NCBI GenBank assembly: GCA_012295275.1
Contig: CM022672.1
Location: forward strand, 24,972,430-25,036,429
DNA from: Chrysomallon squamiferum
Taxonomy: Eukaryota > Mollusca > Gastropoda > Neomphalida > Peltospiridae
Direction: 5' to 3'
DNA length: 64,000 nucleotides
A model generated the notes under the pieces. The model searched no databases. It was not told where the DNA came from and worked only from the letters and a program-made list of their open reading frames with translations. Position numbers and translations under genes: made by a program. Shown here piece after piece: positions 53,105-63,770 of this stretch (positions within the stretch are counted from its first letter, which is position 1; each line of letters opens with the position of its first letter).

Positions 53105-53384
53105 AATGCTTTCTTCATGTTTTGTTGTTGTAGTTGTTGTGTTCGTGTTCGTGTTCTTGTTCTGGTATAAATATAGTGTCTAAGTCTTCAGTGTTATAGA
53201 GAGAGCTTAAGCACCGCATCTTTGGTACTCAAGTTTTATTAAGTGCTTTTTTTATCACTTTGTCGCTGGTCAAATTTTTTTATTTGATTTAAACGATTAA
53301 CTGGTCAAAGAACGGCTTTATAAAAAATGTTCAACGAACACTGTTAACAGACATAACAATGTGCCATTTCCTCACCTTTGGGTC

Positions 53385-53515
53385 TGACCCTGTCCACATA
53401 GAAAAGGTCAAGTTGATCTTTACCGCGGTGTTTACGTCACCTCGTGTACACCTTGAACCCGTGACCTCATAACACAGTCACCTGAATCCTACATCACCGG
53501 TCCATTTGTTTACAG
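53385..53515 (-). mobile_element. tRNA-derived SINE head
   Basis: On the - strand TCAGGTGACTGTGTTATGAGG is followed by TCACGGGTTCAAGG (box B at 53451-53459) and then GTGTACACGAGGTGACGTAA, ending AAGATC. This is the layout of cephalopod-type tRNA SINE 5' regions. It lies about 300 bp upstream of the RXR proximal exon. Confidence 0.45.
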
Positions 53516-53720
53516 ATAATTTATATAACTGTGTATTCTTTCATTAATACATATTTTTTAACCCTCTATTTACCTTTTATGTTAGTACTAAATACAATAC
53601 AGCTTTATTCTTTCTATCCGATACTTTAGAGTGCGTTCACTAAAGTACATTGTGCTGCATTGTGGGCCTTTTTACGGACTTGCAGATCTGTGGTAAACCA
53701 AAGCAGACATTTTGGATATT

Positions 53721-53728
53721 TATATAAG
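53721..53728 (+). promoter_or_regulatory. TATA-like box of RXR proximal promoter (candidate)
   Basis: TATATAAG lies 57 bp before the start of the first coding exon. That would allow initiation near 53750-53757 with a leader of about 30 nt. The sequence at 53630-53800 is less repetitive than its surroundings. AT-rich DNA yields such motifs by chance. Confidence 0.3.
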
Positions 53729-53784
53729 GTGAAGAAACTAAGGGAAGAAGTCCAACGTGGACATTTTTTAGTCCATTGGACAAT

Positions 53785-53803
53785 ATGGATAATACAGAAA
53801 TGG
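53785..53803 (+). CDS. RXR: RXR proximal first coding exon (6 codons plus 1 base)
   Basis: This exon reads MDNTEM plus the first base of a split codon and ends at a GTAAGA donor (GT at 53804). Joined to exon 2 it reads MDNTEMDTLDGS, close to the MD..xMDTL start I remember for gastropod RXR. The ATG has A at -3 and G at +4, a strong Kozak context. An in-frame TAA lies upstream at 53725-53727 with no ATG between. Either this is the transcription-start exon (a TATATAAG lies about 57 bp upstream) or it is a 32-nt internal exon starting after the AG at 53770-53771. The sequence cannot decide between the two. Confidence 0.75.
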
Positions 53804-56800
53804 GTAAGAAACCGACTGTATCATCAGGCGAATGCACAATAATGCAAATTCAAATGCGCATGGACAAAATATGCAGCAGTATTATTCATCGGCATGCAGT
53901 CCGCCATCTTTGTCTTTCACTTGAAAGAAAAGGCGTACCAAACGAACCGTCTTTTGCATAAAACACCTGTAGAGCAAACACGTCAGTTATTTTACATGCA
54001 CTAAGCAGATCAGAAGCTTTGAAAAAGTCATTAGTTGTGTAAAAGATAAAAATATCCCAATTATATTTATAAGAATAATATTGTCTTTTGATCGAATAGA
54101 AATACTTGAGAATTTAAGTGAAGTCATAAACTTGAGAAAGTGAGTAAAGGTGAAAAACGATAAAAGTCGAAGTATTATAGATTCATTTAACAGTCTTTTT
54201 TTTATTATTATTAGAAGAACCAAACCAACAAAAAAAAAATTGCTAGACTTAATCAAATACAAAATATAATTCCTTGTGAAAATAATTTAATTATAATTTA
54301 TATATATAATGCAAACTATTTATATATATAATAATATTTAGTACATATACATATAGGATATGGGTAAATATGTAAAGGAGGAATAGCACTGCATATTTTA
54401 ACTTCTATGTATATAGTTGTGAAGAAAGAAGGTTTTAATTATAATAAGATAATTTGCGCTGCAATATGGGATATAATAATGTAATGGCATTAATTATTGA
54501 AACAAAATAAAAATGCTATTTCCATACTTTATTCAGTCAACAGCTATCATGTTCATAAGTGTTACAAGTCCTGCAGACATCTAAATAATTTGCTAAAACG
54601 ATTAAAAAATAATAATAATAAAAATACATATTCATGCCAGATGTAGTGGGCACATTAATAAGGTTTAAGGTAAGATTACATATTTGTTGACAAAAATAAT
54701 TAATGAAAAATACAATAGCTAGTAGTATTATTTGTCTCAATGCAGTGGCAAAGTTTCTAAGATAATATCACTTAAAATATGTTACTGGATTACACTAAAA
54801 GTATTTTCCCAGTTAAAACTTTTTTTGTTTTGTTTTGATAATTGTCTACATTATTTGCTTAATTTAAATCAGACAAAATTAATTAAAAAAAAATATATAA
54901 AAAAAAAAAAAACTGTGCTTTTTGACAGGTTTTCCAATATTTTTGATAATGATTTGCAATTTCAATATAATTTGGTTGAATTTTTTATTTTTGTGTAGCA
55001 TGTTTTTTGCTTAACTTTGTACACTTACTTTTATTCCATGGTATAGAATATTTAAATACTAAAAATTTTCATGGTGCATTTGAATGTCATCTTGGAAATG
55101 AATGTATTGACCCTGAACTAAATTTTGTCGAAAGTGCTTTTCTATTTTTATTTTTTTTATTTTTATTATTTTTTTTTCACTTTAACCAATAGCATCTTTA
55201 TATCTTTTTATTGTTATTTTTCTTTTTTTATTTTTTCTTCACATGAAATTTTCAGTTGTAATTTGGAAATGCTTACATAGGATACTCTGTAATACATTTA
55301 GTCTCTGCTGTATTGAAACCTTGTTCAGATAACATAAGTAATTACCTTTATGTTACTCTGCTCTGGCAGTTTTTATCTTTCAATCAAAGTCACAGATTAT
55401 TGTTCAGAGTTAGAGGATACATAATTTATTGGATTTTAAAACGTTTGGGAATTGATTTTGCAAATTATAATAATGCTTTCAGAAAGTATGAATAAAGAAA
55501 TCTATTGATTTAATATCCAAGGGAAGCTGCATTATGAAATAGGATAATCTTTAGATGGTGGAACAATGCAAACTAAAATAAATTTTTGTTAAAAGAAACA
55601 TGCAATCAATACTAACTTTTGTTGTAAGATTTGCATATTTCATCAGTTATCCATCAAAGTATTTCCATTATTTTCTTTTTCTTTTTTAAATTAAAAAATA
55701 ATAATAATAAATAAAGAAAAAAACTTTTTAAAAAGGACATATTTTTCCAGTATTTATTATTTGTTTTTTTTTATCCCCATTTAATAGTAACTTAAAAACC
55801 ATGTCTATTTGATTATTTATAATGAAATGGAAAGCAAATGGCATTCATTCAAACAAGTTGAACATTTTCTTTTCATTACAAGTCACATGTGGAATAATAC
55901 CACTTTCCAATTTTCATCAATAATAAATTCAGCTATTATTACACATTCGGAGAATTGTCATAGACTTCATACTGAATCATGTCTTCATAAACTGTAATGA
56001 ATTTACTGTTATAAATTTGATCTCTCTTGTTGTTGATTTCAAGTGATGAAAGCTTTGCAGAATGCAGTTAATGCTTTTGGGGGATTTTAATTTTTTAATT
56101 TTTTTTTTATAATTACATGTATGAGATTATAGAACTAAGTTTTAATGTTCAGATATTAATGTTTTATCCAAAACTATTTAGATCTGCTGTTAAAAATATT
56201 TTATTCATATACACAAGGAGTTCTCATAAAAAATACCCATATAATTTTCCAACTCAGCTTCATGAAAATTTGACTCATCTATAATAACATCTTTGTTGTT
56301 TCGTTTTTTATTTATTATTATTATTATTGGGTTTTTTTTGTTTTTTTTTAATTGTTGTTTGCTACAGAAAAAGTATTCACCAGATTCATTTCTTGTGTTC
56401 CCTCAAACATGCCTGTTTTTGTATAACATATTTGACCAGAGAAAAATAATTGACAAAACTGAAATACTGCAGTGCAGCAAACATGTAAGTTGCACAGATT
56501 TAAAAAATAAAAAAATATATATTATTGTTTTGTTTTTGTTTTGTTACATTTCATAGTAATAATAATACAAACTTTGACATACTTTCTATTCTAATATTTT
56601 GTAATTTAATTTTTTCAGACACCCTTGATGGGAGTGTCAATGGCCATGGAGTTATTGGTGGTGGCAATATGTCCAATTCCATGGGTTCAATGAGTGGAAT
56701 GGGGCACCCTCCAGATGTGAAACCAGATATTTCTGCCCTGCAGTCACCAACCAGCACACATGGATCATACTACAACTATGGACATGGTATGCCACCAATG

Positions 56801-59800
56801 CCAACATCTACACAACAGTCACAAGGACCACCAATGCATCCAACTCCACTACATTCAACCACATCATCACTCGGGCCTCCGTCTATGATGTCACTTGGAT
56901 GTGTTCCACCACCTTCACCACCAGGAATGGGGATGGCCCACACAACAATGGGCAATAAGCACATTTGTGCTATATGTGGTGACAGAGCATCGGGAAAACA
57001 TTATGGTGTTTACAGGTATTTGATGAATTAAAATTCCTGATACAATAATCATTATATTTTGAACTATAACTAATTTAATAAATAGAAAACACCTTTTTTT
57101 AGCATGAGATCACTGGTGTTATCATTTAAAAAAAAAAAAAATGTTGTTTTTAACTTTAAAAAATTGTTTTATAAAAAATAAAGTGGTTTGTAAAGCTGAA
57201 TATTCTTTACATTGGTGGTTACAACATAAAATGTTAAAGAAATAAAAATGATAAAAATTTACTTTTGAATAAAATAAACATCATAGGTGAATAAAGTGCA
57301 TTTTTGAATTTTGCAGTTGTGAAGGTTGTAAAGGATTTTTCAAAAGAACCGTTCGCAAAGAACTCACTTATGCTTGCCGTGATGACAAAAATTGCATGAT
57401 AGACAAACGACAACGCAATCGATGCCAGTACTGTCGGTACATGAAGTGTTTAGCCATGGGCATGAAACGGGAAGGTGAGTGATTGTTTTTCTCGCACTCC
57501 TTGCAAAATGAAATAACTGCCAAACTATCAAATCTGTATTCTTGCCAGGCCATTCCCAGAATTGAAATGTCTCTATTTGTTTTTAATATGGTAAAAAATC
57601 AATTTCATAAGTGAATTTCTATTTTTTTTCCCTCTTGTTTAAAGTCATATTTAACTTGTTCATTTTTAATATTAAAAAAAATGGCTTTGAACCTTGTTAA
57701 CTAAAAGCTGAAGTAAATCACACACATTTTGTTGTTAAAAACAAAAATTCTGGGTCTGCGTCAGGTAACTTGCAGCATCGTGGTTTTATTGTTAAAATAT
57801 TAGCTTTGCTTGCTCAGCTGCTTTTGCTTTAAAAAAAAAAAGAAAAGAAAAAAAAGATACTCTGCCTTATTGCCATTTCAAAACTGGGACTAATCTTGGG
57901 AGGAAAGGAAGTGCGCGAGAAAGAATCTTATTTGGCTTAATCAGTAACATTTTATAATTTATTTATACAAGTACTTTTTTAAATTGTCTCTTTTAATAAA
58001 CTAATTTGGTTTTGTGTTTTGTCGTCCAGAACAGTTTTTAGTTATGTGGACCATTTTAGTATTTTCTTCGAGTGGTCTTGTTTTGATAACCCAAGCTTAA
58101 TTTGATGCATTGATTCTGATTTTGATGATATTTATTCAAGGTCAACCTTTGTTATATTGAAATTTATATAATTTAGCTCATATTTGTTTTCATTGTTTTA
58201 TAAATTTGCAGATATTAAAATTGACAGTTTTACATAATGTTTTATTATATCCATGAACATAATTTCATTTGTAAGCAGACATCGAACATTCAGCTCTATA
58301 TAAAGTGATAAAACATTTATAACTTTCTAAATTAATTTTTAAGATGACTAAATACAAAATAGAAGGATTACAAATGGTATTTGCTGTATTTAAAGAAAAA
58401 TGTTGAAGGGCATTGAGGCTTTTTATTTTAATTTTATGCTTGTATCACATGGCTGTTTTACATAGTTTTGTATTCTCTGCCAGTTTGAATGTGGTCCTGG
58501 TTTTGTAAATGCACCTTTTTTCCATTTTTTATTGTTTTTCAAGAAAAAATTGTAATATTCACCAAAATAAGAGCCCAAGATCTTCAGATGTTTGTTTCTA
58601 TCATTTAGAATTCTGTAGTTTATTAAATGCATCCCAACCATTTTGTTCTTTCATGATTAGCTGTGGGCGTTGGTCAAGATTCTAAAACCGACAAAAGCTG
58701 GCAAAGCGTAGGAGGATTGTGTAAGTTTATTTGCAAATTGTCAGACTTAAAGGAAAGAAAAAGAGTGAGAAAGTAAAGAGTAGTAATGTTTTTTTAATTC
58801 ATTAACTCCGCAATGTCATACTGACCAAACACTGTTGTTTGAGCAGGTATTGGAATTGTGTACATTGGTATCTTTCTTTTCAGCACACATAGAGGATATC
58901 AGTGTGGATTTTTGTTTTGAAATGTTAAATATAAAAATGTTTTCAGTGTTTCTATTATTTATTATTGGCTTCTTAACCTTCTGATTACTGGAGACAAGAT
59001 TGGGTGAAAACAAACTGAAATAGCTACTAGGACAGTTTGAGGTTTAAAATTGTTAGAATGTTAGAATCATTTTAATAGCTAACAATTTTTGGGGATAAAA
59101 ATCCTATTGTGTTTCCTGTTATAATTTGTCTGTAAAATACATTGTAGTTGTAAATACTAGTCATAAGTGCATGCAACATTTTAATTTTAGTTGAAATAAA
59201 ATAATAATAATAACAATAAAATTGTAATCTAAGAAAAAGAATTAATAGTAATACCTGTACTGTTTCAAATATAAATATTTTTAATTGGATTAATAAATGC
59301 GTTCAGTCAGACAGGTAAAGTAAAGTTATAAACATGTATTCCACTTTTGCAGTTTGTCTTTTAATAATCCAGTAGTCAGAAGGTTAAATTATTTTAAATA
59401 TGATAATATTGTGATACTTTTTATGTTTCAAAGCCAGAATAAAATCTTTGTATAAATGTTTGTTAATGCATGTTTAACATTATATCACAGCCATTAGTGT
59501 TGTCCCTTGTTTATTATTAATTAATTTATTTTATCTTTTTTTCAAATCTGACTGATTTTTGTTTTATTTTTTGTTTATGAAATATGATTTAGGGTCATAT
59601 ACATATATATAAAACAGGTAATTTATTTGATGGTCTAAGTAACTTATCAGTTTATGTATGATAGTTGGCAGAAAATATAAATGGTGTGTATACTAATCAA
59701 TACATTCAGAAATGTTTCAGAAATGTTCTCTTTTTCCCTTCCTAATTAGTATTGACATATACATAGGATTGTTTCTAGTGATTTTCAAAAACTGCTTTCT

Positions 59801-62049
59801 TATTGCAGTAATTAGTATGTATGATTATTATTTCATCTGTGTTATTTAATTAGCAATCAAAAAAGTTTGAATTCATCACTTACCAAAATTAATGTTTTTC
59901 CTTAATTATTTGCAAAGGAAATAAACATTAAAAAGATCTAATACAGCTTTCAGAATGAAGTAGCCTATAACATTAAAATTGCTAGGCCTCACAAGTAAAG
60001 GGAGATAATGTTTATTTTAAAACTATCTTTTGACAAAATGTGTAGAAGTAATTTTGTTTTGTATTTAATTTCTCTTGAATTGTGTTATTTTACATTGTTT
60101 GTAAATTTTTAAGTCTATATGATATAATTAATATTACCTTTCGTTGTCACAAATATCTTCTTACGGCTAAATATAGAGTCAGTTCTGTTGTTTCTGGATG
60201 TCTCATCAGTGTTGAAAAATTGAAATGGCATTATATATTTTCTCAGTGGTTTGTTGGAACCCTGGTGTTTTGGAATTGGGATGATGTTGATGACGATGTT
60301 TACATTTGTTACAGCTGTCCAGGAAGAGCGTCAGCGGGTGAAGGAGAAGGGAGATGGGGAGGTGGAGAGTACTAGTGATGCTAACAGTGACATGCCTGTT
60401 GAACAGATCCTCGAGGCCGAGTTAGCGGTGGAACCCAAGATAGAAAACTACATAGATACACAAGTAAGTGAAAAACACACAAAAGTTGTTTTATCTTTTT
60501 TACCCTTCCATTTTGAAGCTTTTATTACATTGATCTGTACTTGGAACTTAATTAAATCTTTTAAATTGTCTATCAGTTTTTCTTTTTTGTTTCTCGTAAT
60601 AGCATAGAAAATGAAATGTATTCATTTTTAGAATTAGTTTAATATTTGTCTTGTTTTCACAGAAAGATCCGGTGACAAATATATGTCAGGCTGCAGACAA
60701 GCAGCTGTTTACTTTAGTGGAATGGGCCAAGCGCATCCCTCATTTTACAGAATTACCTCTAGAAGATCAGGTTATATTACTTCGAGCAGGTACATTATCC
60801 ACTTAAATAGTTCAGAGAGATTTTTTTTTTTTTGTAAATATGTATGTGTATGTATATATATATATATATATATATAACTAGATATTTATAACAAAAAAAA
60901 AAAGTGAAAAGTACTATGATGTTACTAAACTTACTATGTTTTTTAAAAGTTCAGGTATTTTTATTATTAGCTGTACATTCCTGTTACCTTTTAGAATGAG
61001 GTATCAGAGTAGATATTTTAACTTAGTGAATGTTCCATAATTGTACAATGAAAGCCATAAAAATAAGAAATACAAATAATATCTCTGTTACTAAAACTAA
61101 ATAACTTTTTATGTTAAACTTTTACTTTCAGGTTGGAATGAACTACTGATAGTTGGTTTTTCTCATCGCTCTATTGCTGTCAAAGATGGCATTCTACTAG
61201 CCACAGGTCTCCATGTACATCGCAGCTCCGCCCATCAGGCAGGAGTGGGGACAATATTCGACCGTGTGTTAACTGAACTTGTGGCTAAAATGAGAGAAAT
61301 GAAAATGGATAAAACAGAACTTGGCTGTTTACGGGCCATTGTGCTCTTCAATCCAGGTAAATGGGTTAAAGGTTAAGACTTTACTATTAATCTGGAAATC
61401 AGTTAATTAATGAAGTTAAAATAAAATTATTGTTTTCCTGTATATGTTTTGTTTTTAAGCAAAATGTAATTGAAACAAATTGTTTGACACCTATATTCCA
61501 TGTGTTCTTAGAACAGTTTTGTTCTGATTTTCCATTTTTATTTTTATAGTACATTTTGTTTTCAGATCTAATAATTTTAAATCTTTAAAGTATTAAATGT
61601 CCTGATACATTCTGCAGTTTTAGCCAACAAAATTTCTTTTTTAAATTTTATTTTATTAAATAATCTTTTCAGTAAAGCATTTAATAATGCTTGATAGGTT
61701 GAGTTAATACTTCAGAAAAAAAGTTTCTTTTTTTTTTTTAGTTTTTTCAGTTAGTATTTCATAAAGTTTCCTATAAATGTGAACAATGATTTCAGATGCG
61801 AAAGGTCTCTGTGCTGTTTCTGAAGTTGAACAACTGAGAGAGAAGGTCTATGCCTCTCTTGAGGAGTACTGCAAAACGAGATACCCTGATGAACCTGGGC
61901 GCTTTGCAAAACTTCTACTGAGACTGCCAGCTCTCAGAAGTATCGGACTCAAATGCCTTGAGCATCTGTTCTTTTTCAAACTTATTGGAGACACACCAAT
62001 TGACACGTTCCTTCTGGAAATGCTGGAAAATCCCAGTCCACTTACATAA
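53785..62049 (+). CDS. RXR: Retinoid X receptor (RXR/NR2B), gene span of coding exons
   Basis: RXR is a ligand-activated nuclear transcription factor that binds hormone response elements as a homodimer or as partner of RAR, EcR-, PPAR- and TR-type receptors. The coding join is 53785-53803, 56619-57015, 57317-57474, 60315-60463, 60663-60789, 61132-61356, 61796-62049. It gives 1329 nt and 442 aa, the usual length for mollusc RXR. Domains: Gly/Pro/Ser-rich A/B region 1-120; two-zinc-finger DNA-binding domain about 123-188 with Cys at 123, 126, 140, 143, 159, 165, 175 and 178; T-box and hinge 192-240; ligand-binding domain about 242-437; AF-2 core FLLEML at 430-435. Ligand-pocket residues equivalent to human RXRA Gln275, Trp305, Phe313, Arg316 and Cys432 are present as 255, 285, 293, 296 and 412. 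No frameshift or stop interrupts the model. The first exon is the least certain part. Confidence 0.97.
53804..56618 (+). other. RXR intron 1 (proximal isoform)
   Basis: 2815 bp of AT-rich sequence with short poly-A/T runs and no recognisable exon or repeat family. Open frames at 54732, 55007 and 55313 are AT-rich and unlike any family I know. The acceptor is the T-rich tract before 56619. Confidence 0.7.
56619..57015 (+). CDS. RXR: RXR exon 2: A/B domain and first zinc-finger half
   Basis: The acceptor is a T-rich tract ending TTTTTCAG at 56618; the donor is TACAG|GTATTT. The exon codes for residues 7-139. The N-terminal part is low complexity (Gly, Met, Ser, Pro rich), with a [21 protein letters not shown] stretch typical of mollusc RXR A/B domains. 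The last 20 codons enter the DNA-binding domain: [19 protein letters not shown], containing the first two zinc ligands Cys123 and Cys126. It starts in phase 1, so any first exon ending one base into a codon can join it. Open reading continues 5' into the intron but carries no RXR-like sequence there. Confidence 0.96.
57317..57474 (+). CDS. RXR: RXR exon 3: DNA-binding domain core
   Basis: The exon codes for residues 139-192. It holds the P-box CEGCKG (140-145), which reads the AGGTCA half-site, the D-box CRDDKNC (159-165) and the second zinc-finger cysteines 175 and 178. It ends GMKRE plus one base at a GTGAGT donor. Compared with vertebrate RXR only a few positions differ, for example Glu for Asp in RKELTYAC. 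The upstream intron is 301 bp. The downstream intron is 2840 bp and contains the candidate cassette exon at 58661-58720. Confidence 0.98.
57475..60314 (+). other. RXR intron 3, host of the cassette exon
   Basis: 2840 bp between the zinc-finger exon and the T-box exon. Apart from the 60-nt candidate exon it is AT-rich and featureless. A second good acceptor (TTTCTTTTCAG, AG at 58882-58883) has no donor before its in-frame stop. Splicing the cassette divides the intron into 1186 and 1594 bp. Confidence 0.8.
58661..58720 (+). CDS. RXR: Candidate RXR cassette exon (20-residue T-box insert)
   Basis: A pyrimidine-rich acceptor (TTTTGTTCTTTCATGATTAG) precedes 60 nt that are 48% GC in an intron of roughly 30% GC. 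A GTAAGT donor follows. Entry and exit are both phase 1, as in exons 3 and 4, and there is no stop. Splicing it in would give GMKRE-A, then [20 protein letters not shown], then VQEERQ: 20 extra residues exactly at the boundary between the zinc fingers and the T-box. Mollusc RXR splice variants with T-box insertions have, as I recall, been reported in a gastropod and in oyster, which supports this site as a splicing switch. No expression evidence is visible here. It could be a chance open interval, but composition, phase and splice signals all agree. Confidence 0.6.
60315..60463 (+). CDS. RXR: RXR exon 4: T-box and hinge
   Basis: The acceptor is TTTGTTACAG and the donor is ACACAA|GTAAGT; the exon leaves in phase 0. 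It codes for residues 192-241. The T-box [12 protein letters not shown] supports dimer contacts on DR1 sites. The hinge [14 protein letters not shown] follows, then [24 protein letters not shown], the start of the ligand-binding domain. The first two bases (CT) are the same as the first two of the cassette exon at 58661, so both restore an in-frame codon after exon 3. Confidence 0.97.
60663..60789 (+). CDS. RXR: RXR exon 5: ligand-binding domain helices 3-5
   Basis: The acceptor is TTTTCACAG and the donor is GCAG|GTACAT. Residues 242-284 begin [16 protein letters not shown] and include the nuclear-receptor signature WAKRIPHF...[12 protein letters not shown]. Gln255 matches the human ligand-contact Gln275. 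The exon enters in phase 0 and leaves in phase 1; the Gly codon of AGW is split over the intron. The preceding intron is only 199 bp. Confidence 0.98.
61132..61356 (+). CDS. RXR: RXR exon 6: ligand-binding domain helices 5-8
   Basis: The acceptor is TTTACTTTCAG and the donor is CCAG|GTAAAT. Residues 284-359 run [20 protein letters not shown] and on through [18 protein letters not shown] to [12 protein letters not shown]. Arg296 in FSHR corresponds to human Arg316, which anchors the carboxylate of 9-cis-retinoic acid; Trp285, Asn286 and Phe293 also match. The beta-turn [12 protein letters not shown] is identical to vertebrate RXRA. Val291-Gly292 differ from Ala-Ser in vertebrates. Confidence 0.98.
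61796..62049 (+). CDS. RXR: RXR exon 7: helices 9-12, AF-2 and stop
   Basis: The acceptor is AATGATTTCAG. The exon codes for residues 359-442 and ends in TAA at 62047-62049. It carries the dimerisation helix 10 ([19 protein letters not shown]), Cys412 equivalent to human Cys432, and helix 12 with the AF-2 core FLLEML, which recruits LXXLL coactivators. The C-terminus ENPSPLT is close to mollusc RXR tails (ENPSP.T). Confidence 0.98.
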
Positions 62050-63770
62050 CCTCAGAGTAATTGCCAGTGCTCGACTTCCAATTACAGTTCAGTGCTGTAG
62101 TCAGGTGTAAAGTGAAGACTTGATTCTGTTACATTTCAACCATTAAATATTAAAACATTCATGTAAACAGAATAAAAAAAAAATTACAACAACACATGCA
62201 ACTCTTTTTACAAAAAAGACTGCAGTGACAGAAGAAAGGCAGTAGTGGACAATACTTATAACAGACTTCTAGTTTAAGTGGATCTGATAAAAGATATTTC
62301 AAATTTGTTTTGTTTTGTTTTGTTTAAAGTCTGAAGCAATTAAAAGTTACTGCTTGCATTTTGGTATTAGATATACTCCAGAAGGCTGTTTGTGAAAATT
62401 GTTAATTGAAAGTCGAGCAGACATCTTACTGTTTTAATCATTATCAGGACTTGTGGGTGAGGGTGGGAGATGGAGAAATAGTTTTAACAGTGAATTGCTG
62501 AAACTCTTTAGTAACTGAGAATTTTGTAGTTTTCATTTCTAGTAATAAAAGTTTTTAAATATTAGTTTCGATTAAATATATGCACCAGTACAACTGAAAA
62601 AATTGGATATTTTATGAACATTGTAAAAGTAGACACATTATCAAATGGACTGGGTAAAATTTTTTTATTTCTTTCTTTTTTAATATCCTTTTTCTTTTAA
62701 TTTTCAAAAGAAAACTAATCAGAACAATAACTTCCAATTAGGATGATGATAATTTCTTTTTGCAGTTCTGATCTGTAAAAATTAATCATCTCTAATTTCA
62801 CAATACTTAAAAATTGTTGTACTTAATTCAAAACAGAATGTTTCAGTAAAATGAGATTCACTTATCAGTTTCTTATTCAGTATCCCAAAATTGTGCAGGG
62901 AAGATGTGTTTAGTACATAACCATTGTGTAGATGAGGGCATATCATCAGTTGTTTGTTTCAAGAATCAAAATGATTGCATAAGCTCATGATGATAAAGTT
63001 AATGTGCTGTTAAAAAGAGAAAATAAAAGGAAATTCTTTCAGATAAGCAGAGCATTGAGCCCAAGTTGTTTTTAAATTGTTTTAGCTCTCAAACAAAGGT
63101 GAAGGAGTTCTTAAACCATTTGTAAAACCATACATTTATTTCATAAATTCACAATTGAGCAAAATGAAAGAGGCTTTTCATATCTATTTTTATCCATCAG
63201 TATGTAATTTGTAGAGAAATCATATCTGTTTCTTGTTCAAAAATAATGAGCCACATCTTGCCAGATATTGAATTTTTGTTTCCTTCTAAAGATAATTTTT
63301 TACCATAAAATTTTATAAATAAATCCTGAAAATTTATCTAGATTTTAAGTCTTAGACAAAGGCAACTTTTATCTGGCACTTTGATTTCTTTTCATTATAT
63401 TACAGCTTTTACTGTTTTTGAAATATTAAAAATGTTAAGATACGTTCTTTTTTTTTTTGTTATTTTTGTCTTTAGCACAATGTTAAGATAGATACCTGTG
63501 AAACGTTGTGCCTTGCATGCTTGATTCTATCAAAAGTTAGTAATCTTTACAATCACTGTCATAGATGACTAGATTTAGCTTTTGTTTTGTAAATGGTTTC
63601 CTTCTTTATTATATAGTTTTATGTTCCTCCAGTAATCAGATTATTGTTTTGTTGTTATCTGGAGAAAGATTCTTTGTGTATTTTACTATAGTTGAAATCT
63701 ATTTAAATTCATTTTGTAAGAATGACTTGAAAAGATTAAACAACCAATAAAATCTTTTTTTTCCTTTTTT
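62050..63770 (+). other. RXR 3' untranslated region (probable extent)
   Basis: About 1.7 kb after the stop with few microsatellites compared with the rest of the window. AATAAA hexamers occur at 62171, 62544, 63022, 63318, 63746 and 63945. The early ones could give shorter 3' ends. No coding sequence is visible. Confidence 0.5.
63746..63751 (+). terminator. Best candidate RXR polyadenylation signal
   Basis: AATAAA followed within 10-30 nt by a T-rich and then GT-containing stretch (CTTTTTTTTCC...TTTAATGTGCG), the layout expected of a cleavage site near 63765-63775. Confidence 0.4.

Noticed and set aside
56525-56618. Open reading extending RXR exon 2 upstream to an ATG at 56525
   Set aside because: The extra residues are intron-like hydrophobic and Asn runs, and a clear T-rich acceptor ends at 56618.
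58884-58980. Possible second cassette exon after TTTCTTTTCAG in RXR intron 3
   Set aside because: The acceptor is good and the phase-1 frame stays open for about 95 nt, but no convincing donor occurs before the TGA near 58981.
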